From NCBI GenBank assembly GCA_029210865.1, contig JARGGE010000044.1, forward strand, positions 1 to 11,913: a stretch of DNA of 11,913 bases, in the 5' to 3' direction. The notes below the pieces were generated by a model that was not told where the DNA came from, ran no database searches, and saw only the letters and a program-made list of their open reading frames with translations. How positions within the stretch are numbered: position 1 is the stretch's first letter; each line of letters begins with the position of its first letter. The stretch is from Trueperaceae bacterium (lineage in GTDB: Bacteria; Deinococcota; Deinococci; Deinococcales; Trueperaceae). Made by a program: the position numbers and the translations under genes. Below are positions 1 to 6,049 of this stretch, piece by piece.

Positions 1-2
1 CC

Positions 3-1316
3 TACGAGCAGGCGCGCGGCACCCTCGTCGAGGGCGACGTGGCCTTCGGCGACGTCCCCGCCCCGGACGGGCCGCGCGTGCTGGCGCCGGCGACCGTGCG
101 CGCGCTGCTCGGCGACCCCGACCGCGACGTGCGCCGCGCGGCGTTCGAGCGCTGGGCCGGCGGCCACCTGGGCGTCGCCGACACGCTCGCCGACCTCTAC
201 GTGGGCCGGGCGCGGCGCACCGCCTTCGAGGCCCGCGTGCGCGGCTACCCGAGCGCCGAGGCGGCCGCCCTGGCGGGCTTCCACGTCGAGCCGGCCGTCC
301 TCGACGCCACGCTCGACGCGTTCACGCGCCGGCTGCCCGTCTGGCACCGCTACTGGGCAGCGCGGCGGCGGCTCTTGGGGGTCGAGCGACTCGAGTCCTG
401 GGACGTCTTCGCGCCGTGGCCGGGCGACGCGGTGGCGGTCCCGATCGAGCGCGCGGTCGAGTGGATCGCCGCCTCGGCGGCGCCCTTGGGCGAGGACGTC
501 GTCGCGACGCTGGCGCGGGGCCTGCGCGACGAGCGCTGGGTCGACCTGCGGCCCAACCGCGGCAAGCGCCTCGGCGCCTTCTGCGCCGCTGCACCGGGGG
601 CGCACCCGTACGTGCTGCTGAGCTACGTCGACGACCTGCCGAGCGCGAGCACGCTAGCGCACGAGATGGGGCACGCGCTGCACGCCGCGCGCTCGGACGA
701 ACGGGTCGGGCCGCTCGACGGCAGCCAGGAGCTGTCGATGACGGTCGCCGAGACCTTCTCGAACGGCCAGCAGGCGCTGCTCCGCGGCTACCTGGCGCGC
801 CTCCCGGAGGCGGCGGAGCCCGCGTTCGAGCTCGCCCTGCTCGACGAGACCTTCCAGAACCTGCACCGCTACCTGTTCGTCATGCCGACGCTCGTGCGCC
901 TCGAGCGCTGGGCGCACCGGCGCGTCGAGGCCGGCGAGGCGCCGTCGGCCGACGAGCTCACCGAGACGCTCGCCGGTTACTTCCAGGAGGCCTACGGCCC
1001 CGAGGTCGTCGCGGACGCGCGCGTCGGGATCGCCTGGGCGGAGTTCCCGCACCTGTACGCCCCCTTCTACACGTTCCAGTACGCGGTCGGCCTGTCGGTG
1101 GCGCTGGCGCAGGCGGCGCGCATCGAGGCCGGGGAGCCCGGCGCGGCCCGCGCCTACCTCGACGCGTTGGACGTCGGCGCGAGCGTCGCGCCGCGCGACG
1201 TGTTCGCCCGGCTCGGCTACGACGTCGCCACGCCTGCACCCGTCGACGCGGCGTTCGACGTGGTCGAGGGCTACGTGGCGCGCCTGGAGGCGCACGCGGC
1301 GCGGATGGGGCGCTGA
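3..1316 (+). CDS. pepF: M3-family oligoendopeptidase (PepF-like), 5' end outside window
   Basis: This is a zinc metallopeptidase of the M3 (thimet/oligoendopeptidase F) family, which cleaves short peptides, usually in the cytoplasm. The frame is open from base 3 and gives 437 visible residues ending at TGA 1314-1316; relatives are about 560-600 residues, so roughly the first quarter is missing. The zinc motif HEMGH lies at visible residues 220-224 (bases 660-674), with the third ligand Glu about 26 residues later in the segment VAETFSN, which is the M3 spacing. The C-terminal helical part (FQYAVGLSVA and what follows) is intact and typical of bacterial PepF proteins. An internal GTG at 39 is not the start, because family-like sequence continues upstream of it. 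It converges with the desaturase gene, with 52 bases between the stop codons. Substrate specificity cannot be told from sequence. Confidence 0.93.
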   Translation, partial: YEQARGTLVEGDVAFGDVPAPDGPRVLAPATVRALLGDPDRDVRRAAFERWAGGHLGVADTLADLYVGRARRTAFEARVRGYPSAEAAALAGFHVEPAVLDATLDAFTRRLPVWHRYWAARRRLLGVERLESWDVFAPWPGDAVAVPIERAVEWIAASAAPLGEDVVATLARGLRDERWVDLRPNRGKRLGAFCAAAPGAHPYVLLSYVDDLPSASTLAHEMGHALHAARSDERVGPLDGSQELSMTVAETFSNGQQALLRGYLARLPEAAEPAFELALLDETFQNLHRYLFVMPTLVRLERWAHRRVEAGEAPSADELTETLAGYFQEAYGPEVVADARVGIAWAEFPHLYAPFYTFQYAVGLSVALAQAARIEAGEPGAARAYLDALDVGASVAPRDVFARLGYDVATPAPVDAAFDVVEGYVARLEAHAARMGR

Positions 1317-1330
1317 CGAGGACTGCCACC

Positions 1331-1357
1331 GTGGCGTCGCGAAGGCCGCGAGGCCAC
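1331..1357. terminator. Possible hairpin between convergent genes
   Basis: The 52-base gap between the oligoendopeptidase and desaturase stops contains an imperfect inverted repeat: GTGGC (1331-1335) with GCCAC (1353-1357), and an inner CGCG (1338-1341) with CGCG (1347-1350), separated by a two-by-two internal loop. No T-run follows on either strand, so it is not a textbook intrinsic terminator. Its position between converging stops is the main reason to list it. Confidence 0.3.
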
Positions 1358-1368
1358 GGGCCGGGGCC

Positions 1369-2418
1369 TCAGGCGGTCTGGGGCTGACGCAGCGGCGCGC
1401 TGACCTCGCGGAGGACGTCGAGGATCTCGCGGTAGCTCTGGACCACGCTGGTCTCGTAGTAGGTGATCCCGTGGTCCTCGCAGAACGAGCGGATGATGTG
1501 CTGCGCCTTGCGCAGGTGGATCCGCCCCATCGTCGGGAACAGGTGGTGCTCGATCTGGTAGTTGAGGCCGCCGTACCAGAAGTCGACGACCGGGGAGGCC
1601 TTGACGTTGCGCGCGGTGAGCACCTGCTGGTGCAGGAAGTCGTACTCGTCCCCGGGCCGGATCAGCAGCATCCCCTTGTGGTTCGGGGCGAACACCGACG
1701 CCAGGTAGGCGCCGAAGAAGGCCTGCTGGACGATCACGAAGACGATCGCGAGCGGCCACGGCAGCGCCCAGAACACGAGGCCCAGGTTGATCACGTGGTG
1801 GAGCGCGAACAGCGCCCACTCGAGGTTGCGGTAGCGCCAGGTGGGCTCGCGCAGCAACCACTTGACGGTCTCGACGCGCAGGTGGATCGCCTGGAGCAGC
1901 AGCACCGGGAAGAACCAGAGGTGCTGGTGGCGCACGATCGCGCGCGCGATCCCCTTCTTCTCGAGCGCGTCCTCCGTCGAGAAGGCGAGCACCGGGATGT
2001 CGATGTCGGGATCGAGGTCGACGGCGTTGGGGTTGGCGTGGTGGGCGTTGTGCTTCTCGAGCCACCAGCCGTAGCCCATGCCGATCAGCAGGGTGGTGTG
2101 GATCAGCCCGGCCACGTCGTTCTGGCGCGGCGTCGCGAAGGCCTGGCGGTGGCCGGCGTCGTGGGCGATGAAGCCGAACTGCCCGAAGACGAAGCCGAGG
2201 TAGAGCGCGTTGAGCACCTGGACCCACCACAGGTCGGTGGCGAAGAGCACGCCGATGCCGATCGCGAGCAGCACGGCGTTGAGCGCCATCTTGGCGAACA
2301 GGTAGCCGGGCGACTTGGCGAGCAGGCCGGCGTCCTTGACCCGCTGCTTGAGCTCGCCGTACGGATCGCGCGGCTTGCCCTTGCGGGTGCTTCGTGGGGC
2401 GGTGGCGGTATCGGTCAA
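1369..2418 (-). CDS. Membrane fatty-acid desaturase (acyl-lipid/acyl-CoA type)
   Basis: This integral-membrane di-iron desaturase introduces a double bond into membrane fatty acyl chains using O2 and an electron donor. All three histidine boxes are present: HDAGH at residues 86-90, HNAHH at 123-127 and QIEHH at 288-292. The Q in the third box is typical of the front-end (delta-5/delta-6-like) and related actinobacterial and cyanobacterial desaturases. There are hydrophobic pairs around residues 43-85 and 205-245, and no fused cytochrome b5 domain, so a separate ferredoxin or similar donor is expected. I chose TTG at 2418 (349 residues) because AGGAG at 2429-2425 sits six bases upstream. The frame stays open to 2535, but the added 39 residues do not look like desaturase sequence and overlap the promoter. 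It lies downstream of the cold-shock gene and may share its physiology. Regioselectivity is not predictable. Confidence 0.92.
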   Translation of the reverse strand: MTDTATAPRSTRKGKPRDPYGELKQRVKDAGLLAKSPGYLFAKMALNAVLLAIGIGVLFATDLWWVQVLNALYLGFVFGQFGFIAHDAGHRQAFATPRQNDVAGLIHTTLLIGMGYGWWLEKHNAHHANPNAVDLDPDIDIPVLAFSTEDALEKKGIARAIVRHQHLWFFPVLLLQAIHLRVETVKWLLREPTWRYRNLEWALFALHHVINLGLVFWALPWPLAIVFVIVQQAFFGAYLASVFAPNHKGMLLIRPGDEYDFLHQQVLTARNVKASPVVDFWYGGLNYQIEHHLFPTMGRIHLRKAQHIIRSFCEDHGITYYETSVVQSYREILDVLREVSAPLRQPQTA

Positions 2419-2424
2419 AAGGAT

Positions 2425-2455
2425 CTCCTGAAGGGGTTCGGACGCTTTCAGGCTA
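2425..2455 (-). promoter_or_regulatory. Desaturase promoter (-10) and ribosome binding site
   Basis: On the minus strand TAGCCT (2455-2450) fits the TAnnnT -10 pattern seen elsewhere in this window. It would start a transcript near 2443, giving a leader of about 25 bases. That leader carries AGGAG (2429-2425) six bases before the TTG start. No convincing -35 hexamer is visible at 16-18 bases, so the promoter may depend on an activator or on the -10 alone. Confidence 0.5.
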
Positions 2456-2492
2456 CCCGGTGCACATGAGCGCGACGTCCGTCTGGCCCACC

Positions 2493-2533
2493 AAAAGGAG
2501 CACGCCGCGCGACCCTGGGGTCGAGCGGCGTGC
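2493..2533 (-). terminator. Intrinsic terminator of the cold-shock gene
   Basis: Starting 24 bases after the cold-shock stop there is a long, nearly perfect hairpin. A nine-base outer stem pairs GCACGCCGC (2500-2508) with GCGGCGTGC (2525-2533). After one mismatch, a six-base inner stem pairs CGACCC (2510-2515) with GGGTCG (2518-2523). On the minus strand the stem is followed by TCCTTTTGG, a short T-rich tract; there is no T-rich tract on the plus side. The orientation therefore fits termination of the cold-shock transcript before the desaturase promoter. Confidence 0.8.
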
Positions 2534-2556
2534 ACGTCAACGAGTGTGGTGTTCGA

Positions 2557-2805
2557 TCAGTAACGGCCGCGCGAGCCGCCACCCATGGAGGGGGCCGCGC
2601 TGCGGGTGACCTTGACCTGCTTGGCCTGCGGGCCCTTGGCGCCCTGCTCGACCTCGAACTCGACTTCGTCGCCTTCGTTGAGCGAACGGTAGCCGTCGCC
2701 CGTGATCGCGGAGAAGTGGCAGAAGACGTCCTTGCCGCCGCCCTCGACCGCGATGAAGCCGAAGCCCTTTTCGTTGTTGAACCACTTGACAGTTCCGGTA
2801 GCCAT
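2557..2805 (-). CDS. Cold-shock domain protein (CspA family)
   Basis: This 82-residue single-domain RNA/ssDNA-binding protein is of the CspA/CspB type, an RNA chaperone that keeps mRNAs unstructured, often at low temperature. The opening TGTVKWFN is diagnostic. RNP1 is KGFGFI at residues 13-18, and RNP2 is VFCHF at 27-31, with Cys where most relatives have Val or an equivalent. The domain ends near residue 68. A short Gly/Ser/Arg tail (GGGSRGRY) follows, which is slightly longer than in E. coli CspA (70 residues). The ATG at 2805 has AGGT seven bases upstream and a further AGGAAG before it. It has its own promoter, a leader of about 114 bases and a terminator, so it is probably monocistronic. 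Confidence 0.96.
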   Translation of the reverse strand: MATGTVKWFNNEKGFGFIAVEGGGKDVFCHFSAITGDGYRSLNEGDEVEFEVEQGAKGPQAKQVKVTRSAAPSMGGGSRGRY

Positions 2806-2919
2806 TGTCGTACCTATCTTCCTTGATCCGCCGTGGTGACCACGGCGTTCATCACATACCGGTGTGCTCAGAGCTACACCGGGTCTCAGAACGAGAGCGC
2901 TTGGCTGCCATCCGGGGAC
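2806..2919 (-). promoter_or_regulatory. Structured 5' leader of the cold-shock mRNA
   Basis: If transcription starts near 2919, as the promoter predicts, the cold-shock mRNA has an untranslated leader of about 114 bases. Two inverted repeats lie in it. GCCGTGGT (2830-2837) pairs with ACCACGGC (2839-2846), and CCGGTGT (2859-2865) pairs with ACACCGG (2876-2882), with an inner GCTC/GAGC. Long structured leaders are known to control translation and stability of cspA-type mRNAs in other bacteria. A similar role here is inference. The first hairpin ends about 24 bases before the ATG, just upstream of the ribosome binding region. Confidence 0.5.
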
Positions 2920-2925
2920 GTCCGA

Positions 2926-2954
2926 ACCCTACACGTTGGCGGGGGGTACGTCAA
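2926..2954 (-). promoter_or_regulatory. Promoter of the cold-shock gene
   Basis: The minus strand reads TTGACG (2954-2949), a 17-base spacer and TAGGGT (2931-2926). The -35 matches the housekeeping consensus at five of six positions, the spacing is ideal, and the -10 fits the TAnnnT pattern of the window. This is the best-formed promoter in the window. Confidence 0.7.
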
Positions 2955-3021
2955 GCCCTGGCGAGCGAAGCGTGGTGGCGGCCACGGCGCGGGCACCGCC
3001 CCGCAGCTGCGACGCCGCCCA

Positions 3022-3050
3022 CCGACGCGCGCGCGCGTTTGGCCTAGGCT
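3022..3050 (+). promoter_or_regulatory. Promoter of the broken hydrolase gene, apparently leaderless
   Basis: TAGGCT at 3045-3050 ends five bases before the ATG at 3056, and no Shine-Dalgarno sequence precedes that ATG. A weak -35 candidate, CCGACG (3022-3027), lies 17 bases upstream. This geometry fits a leaderless transcript starting at or next to the ATG. The promoter seems intact although the gene it serves is broken. The 100 or so bases between it and the divergent cold-shock promoter are GC-rich and show nothing else I recognise. Confidence 0.45.
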
Positions 3051-3055
3051 TCGGC

Positions 3056-3624
3056 ATGCGAACCCTCAAGCGCGTGCTGATCGGCTCCTTGGTCGCCGCC
3101 GTCGTCGCCGGCGTGGCGGTCTCCATCCCCATCGACCGCCTGGTGACCGGCGACGCCGTGGCGCGCCTCGCGAACGCCACCCTGCCCGGCCCCGACGGCC
3201 CCCTGCACGCGTACGTGGCGCTGCCCGACGCCGCGATCGCGGGCCCCCTCCCGCTCGTCGTCATGATCCACGAGTTCTGGGGCCTCGACGAGGCGACGAT
3301 CGGCAAGGCGGAGCTCCTGGCGGAGGACGGCTACGTGGTCGTGGCCCCGACCTGATGCGCGGCCGCACCACGCGCTGGTTGCCGACCGCGATCTGGCAGA
3401 CCACGCGCACCCCCGACGAGCGCGTGCGCGCCGACCTCGACGCCGTCCTCGCCGCGGCGTCGGCCGGCGCGCTCGCCGCCGCCGGGGTCGACCACGAGGT
3501 GCGCGTGTTCGACGGCGTGGGGCACGCGTTCGTGACGACCGCCGACGCGATCGCCCGCGACCCCGTGCAGGGCGAGGCTTGGGGGCTCCTGCGGGCGTTC
3601 CTGCGGCGCACGATCGGGAGCTGA
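3056..3624 (+). pseudogene. Dienelactone hydrolase family, frameshifted and internally deleted
   Basis: This is the remnant of an alpha/beta-hydrolase of the dienelactone hydrolase family. Frame 2 (3056-3355) encodes an N-terminal membrane anchor or signal segment (residues 5-25) and the start of the fold, with the MIHEFWGLD segment and then YVVVAP, ending at TGA 3353. Frame 1 continues the family sequence at once, with DLMRGRTT and TPDERVRADLDAV, to TGA 3622. One extra C in the CCCC run at 3345-3348 would restore GTG GCC CCC GAC and join the frames. In addition, the part between DLDAVLAAAS and AGALAAAGVDHEV (near 3450-3480) is missing about 80-100 codons, including the nucleophile segment (GxCxGG). 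The C-terminal catalytic His in VFDGVGHAF remains. ATG 3355 overlaps the TGA (TGATG), so restart is conceivable, but the product would lack the nucleophile. Confidence 0.85.
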
Positions 3625-3628
3625 GGGT

Positions 3629-4591
3629 TCAGCCCGTCGGCGCGGCCGCTGCGCCGGGCTCGGCCTCGAAGGCGTCGTAGACCCACCGCGCCGCGCGCGC
3701 CAGCACCTGGCTCGCGCGGCGCTCGTCGGCCTCGCCCTCGTTCATCAGGACCAGCACGAAGGGTCCCGACGGCGCGTGCACCACGCCGACGTCGTTGGCG
3801 CGGCCCGGCAGGGTGCCGGTCTTCTGGCCCACCCGCACCCCCTTCGGGAGGTCGGCGGGGATCCGGGTGTTCGTCTGGCAGTCCGCGAGGATCTCCAGCG
3901 CCAGGGCGGTCGTGGCGGGCGCGAGGAGCCGGCCGGCGTGCAGGTCGGCGAGGAGGCGGGCGAGGTCGGCGGGGGTGGCGCGGTCGCCGCGCTCGGGCGA
4001 GGCGCCTTCGGGATCGGCGGGCGCCGGGCGATCGGGGTCCCGGAAGGCGGCGCGCATCGACGTGTAGTCGGCCCCGGCGCCCAGCGTGGTGAGGCTCGCC
4101 AGCATGGCGCGGATCGGATGCGGCAGCCGCACGCTGGCGTAGCCGAGGGCGCGCATCTCGGCCTCGACCGCCTCGAGGGTGGTGCGCGCCAACAGGGCGT
4201 CGGTGGCCATGTTGTCGCTGACCACCATCATCAGCCGCATCAGGTCGCGCACCGTCGGCGCCAGGCCGACGTCGAGCAGGTGGAGCACGCCGCTGCCGGC
4301 GACGCGGTCGGCCTCGCCGAGCGGGGCGCGCGCGGCCAGGTCGAGCGCGCCTGCGTCGACGCGGCGCAGCAGGTGGACCAGGAGCGGCAGCTTCATGACG
4401 CTGGCGAGCGCGAAGGGGCGCTGGGTGAGGTGCTCGATGCGCCCGAGCGCGGTGGGCGCACGGTCGGGTGGCCGTTCCCCCTCTTCGGGCAGGCGGAACG
4501 CGACGACGGCGGTCACGCCGCCGGCCTCGGCGAGGATCTCTTCGAGCGCCGGGGGGAGGTCGGGCGGCTGCGTCGGATCGAGGGGCGCCAT
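3629..4591 (-). CDS. Class A beta-lactamase-related serine hydrolase
   Basis: This is a 320-residue penicillin-binding/beta-lactamase-fold serine hydrolase. The three catalytic motifs are present: SVMK (SxxK) at residues 64-67, SDN at 125-127 and KTG at 257-259, with the TPADLARLLADLHAG helix region typical of class A enzymes. S64 to S125 is 61 residues, as in class A, but SDN to KTG is 132 residues, against about 104 in TEM-type enzymes. The extra length is Pro/Asp-rich (about 175-203). I see no clear ExxLN glutamate. The start at ATG 4591 lacks both a Shine-Dalgarno sequence and a signal peptide. The frame is open to 4711, but those 40 extra residues are Arg/Pro-rich and cross a plausible promoter. 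The stop is four bases from that of the broken hydrolase (convergent). The real substrate, and any beta-lactamase activity, are unknown. Confidence 0.83.
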   Translation of the reverse strand: MAPLDPTQPPDLPPALEEILAEAGGVTAVVAFRLPEEGERPPDRAPTALGRIEHLTQRPFALASVMKLPLLVHLLRRVDAGALDLAARAPLGEADRVAGSGVLHLLDVGLAPTVRDLMRLMMVVSDNMATDALLARTTLEAVEAEMRALGYASVRLPHPIRAMLASLTTLGAGADYTSMRAAFRDPDRPAPADPEGASPERGDRATPADLARLLADLHAGRLLAPATTALALEILADCQTNTRIPADLPKGVRVGQKTGTLPGRANDVGVVHAPSGPFVLVLMNEGEADERRASQVLARAARWVYDAFEAEPGAAAAPTG

Positions 4592-4596
4592 GGGGA

Positions 4597-4626
4597 GGTG
4601 TACCGCCTGCCGCCGCCCCGGCGCAA
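4597..4626 (-). promoter_or_regulatory. Candidate promoter of the serine hydrolase
   Basis: The minus strand has TTGCGC (4626-4621), an 18-base spacer and TACACC (4602-4597), which ends five bases before the ATG at 4591. There is no ribosome binding site in between. This would give a leaderless transcript, although the distance is short and the last base of the -10 is not T, so the call is weaker than the others. Confidence 0.35.
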
Positions 4627-4642
4627 GGGGATGGGCGGGGTC

Positions 4643-4678
4643 GGCGCGTTTGCGCCTCGTGGATGGAAGCGCTAGACT
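4643..4678 (+). promoter_or_regulatory. Promoter of the sugar importer, with overlapping inverted repeat
   Basis: TTGCGC (4650-4655), a 17-base spacer and TAGACT (4673-4678) form a good housekeeping-type promoter, with a predicted start near 4685 and a leader of about 29 bases before ATG 4714. An inverted repeat, GGCGC (4643-4647) with GCGCC (4652-4656), covers the -35, and the palindrome ACTCGAGT (4676-4683) covers the end of the -10 and the start region. Either could be a repressor operator, as expected for a sugar-inducible operon. No regulator gene is in the window, so this is inference. Confidence 0.6.
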
Positions 4679-4713
4679 CGAGTTCGTCCAGCACGTAGAA
4701 CGAGGAGGCAATC

Positions 4714-5967
4714 ATGGGTCGTTTTCGTCCGTTCCTTCTCATGCTCGCGGCGTTGACCATCGCGGGGTCCGGGTTCGCCCAGAGCGGCTCGCTCACCATC
4801 GAGAGTTGGCGCAACGACGACCTCGGAATCTGGCAAGACCTGATCATCCCGGCGTTCAACGCCCATTACCCGGACATCGAGGTCACCTTCTCGCCGACGG
4901 CACCCACCGAGTACAACGCGGTGCTGAACTCGCGGCTCGAGGCGAACAGCGCCGGCGACCTGATCACCTGCCGGCCCTTCGACCTGTCGCTCGACCTGTT
5001 CAACCAGGGCTACCTGGCGTCGCTCAACGACCTGCCCGGCATGGAGAACTTCTCCGACGTCGCGCGCAGCGCCTGGGTCACCGACGACGGCAGCGACGTG
5101 TTCTGCGTCCCGATGGCCTCCGTCATCCACGGGTTCATCTACAACCGCGACATCTTCGAAGAGGTCGGCGTCGACGAGCCCGAGACCTACGCCGACTTCC
5201 TGTCGATGCTCCAGGTCATCAAGGACGCCGGCTACGCGCCGCTGGTCATGGGCACCACCGACCAGTGGGAAGCGGCCACCATGGGCTACCAGAACATCGG
5301 CCCCAACTTCTGGAACGGCGAAGAGGGACGGCGCGGCCTGATCGAGGGGACCATCGGCTACGACGAGGGCGGCTTCGTGGAGGCTTTCGAAGCGCTCGCG
5401 GCGTGGCGCCCCTTCCTGCCTGACGGCTACCAGGCGATGTCGTACCCGGACGCCCAGAACTTCTTCACCCTCGGGATCGGCGCGATCTTCCCCGCCGGCT
5501 CCTGGGAGATCGGCGTGTTCCGGCCGCTCGTCGATTTCGAGATGGGCGCGTTCCCGCCGCCCCCGCCCGCCGGGCAAGACACCTGCTACATCAGCGACCA
5601 CACCGACATCGCCCTGGGCATGAACGCCAACAGCGACAACCAGGAGGAGGCGCGCCTCTTCCTCGAGTGGATGACCACCCAGGAGTTCGCGGAGCTGTAC
5701 GCCAACGCGCTTCCCGGCTTCTTCCCGCTCGCGGACCACGACGTGACCCTCAACGACCCGCTGGCCCAGACCTTCCTGAACTGGCGCAACGAGTGCGAGT
5801 CGACCATCCGCAGCGCGTACCAGATCCTCTCGCGCGGCACGCCCAACAACGAGAACGATCTGTGGAACGTCTCGGCGCAGGTGCTGAACGGCACCCTCAC
5901 CCCAGAGGGGGCCGGCGCAGCGGTCCAGCGCGGTCTGGAGAGCTGGTACCCGCCGCAGCAGGAATGA
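4714..5967 (+). CDS. ABC transporter sugar-binding protein (family 1 extracellular solute-binding)
   Basis: This 417-residue periplasmic solute-binding protein belongs to a CUT1-type ABC importer; it captures a sugar or related carbohydrate and delivers it to the permeases encoded next. Residues 1-22 are a classical Sec signal peptide ending GFA before Q23. There is no lipobox Cys, so the protein should be soluble in a periplasm, which points to a cell with an outer membrane. The mature sequence has family features: SLTIESWRNDD near the start, the PAFNAHYPDIEV segment, IYNRDIFEEVGVDEPETYADF at 142-162 (the family's NxxLF..G-type region) and a C-terminal helical lobe. Cysteines occur at 86, 131, 291 and 361, which is unusual for this family and would allow two disulfides. 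ATG 4714 has AGGAGG (4703-4708) five bases upstream. Ligand not predictable. Confidence 0.93.
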   Translation: MGRFRPFLLMLAALTIAGSGFAQSGSLTIESWRNDDLGIWQDLIIPAFNAHYPDIEVTFSPTAPTEYNAVLNSRLEANSAGDLITCRPFDLSLDLFNQGYLASLNDLPGMENFSDVARSAWVTDDGSDVFCVPMASVIHGFIYNRDIFEEVGVDEPETYADFLSMLQVIKDAGYAPLVMGTTDQWEAATMGYQNIGPNFWNGEEGRRGLIEGTIGYDEGGFVEAFEALAAWRPFLPDGYQAMSYPDAQNFFTLGIGAIFPAGSWEIGVFRPLVDFEMGAFPPPPPAGQDTCYISDHTDIALGMNANSDNQEEARLFLEWMTTQEFAELYANALPGFFPLADHDVTLNDPLAQTFLNWRNECESTIRSAYQILSRGTPNNENDLWNVSAQVLNGTLTPEGAGAAVQRGLESWYPPQQE

Positions 5968-5987
5968 GCAGAAGCGAGCGCATGACG

Positions 5988-6021
5988 AAGGGGGGGGCGG
6001 GCCTCAGGGCCCGCCCCCCTT
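5988..6021 (+). terminator. Strong GC hairpin between binding-protein and permease genes
   Basis: Twenty bases after the binding-protein stop, AAGGGGGG...GCGGGCC (5988-6003) pairs with GGCCCGCCCCCCTT (6008-6021), giving a stem of about 12-14 base pairs with a TCAG loop and AA/TT at its base. No run of T follows, so complete termination is doubtful. In sugar importer operons such a hairpin commonly protects the upstream mRNA or partly blocks read-through, so that binding protein exceeds permease. That role fits here but is inferred. Confidence 0.7.
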
Positions 6022-6034
6022 CGCGCGGCGACGG

Positions 6035-6040
6035 TAGACT
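6035..6040 (+). promoter_or_regulatory. Internal -10 box for the permease genes
   Basis: TAGACT lies nine bases before the GTG start of the first permease. It is the same hexamer as in the binding-protein and prfC promoters, in the context GGTAGACT, which is shared exactly with prfC. There is no Shine-Dalgarno sequence between it and the GTG, so transcripts starting here would be leaderless or nearly so. No -35 is recognisable, because the preceding hairpin occupies that region. Confidence 0.5.
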
Positions 6041-6049
6041 GCCCATGCG

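Noticed and set aside
416..1387. Second plus-strand frame overlapping the oligoendopeptidase
   Set aside because: Arg/Ala/Gly-rich shadow of the real frame, which contains HEMGH.
1471..2469. Long plus-strand open frame (332 codons) opposite the desaturase
   Set aside because: Its translation is rich in Val, Glu and Asp repeats typical of the antisense of a GC-rich gene; the minus strand carries all three histidine boxes.
2944..2954. Match to the cspA cold-box (TGACGTAC) near the cold-shock gene
   Set aside because: It lies in the -35 and spacer of the promoter, so it would not be in the transcript; the resemblance is probably chance.
2805..3047. Possible small gene between the cold-shock and hydrolase genes
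   Set aside because: No ribosome binding site or recognisable family; it overlaps the cold-shock promoter and leader.
3353..3355. Recoded TGA or programmed frameshift in the hydrolase
   Set aside because: The downstream half also lacks the nucleophile region, so recoding would not give a working enzyme; a pseudogene is simpler.
3261..4859. Very long minus-strand open frame (532 codons)
   Set aside because: It is Arg/Pro-rich low-complexity sequence in another frame of the serine hydrolase and antisense to the broken hydrolase; no family motif is visible.
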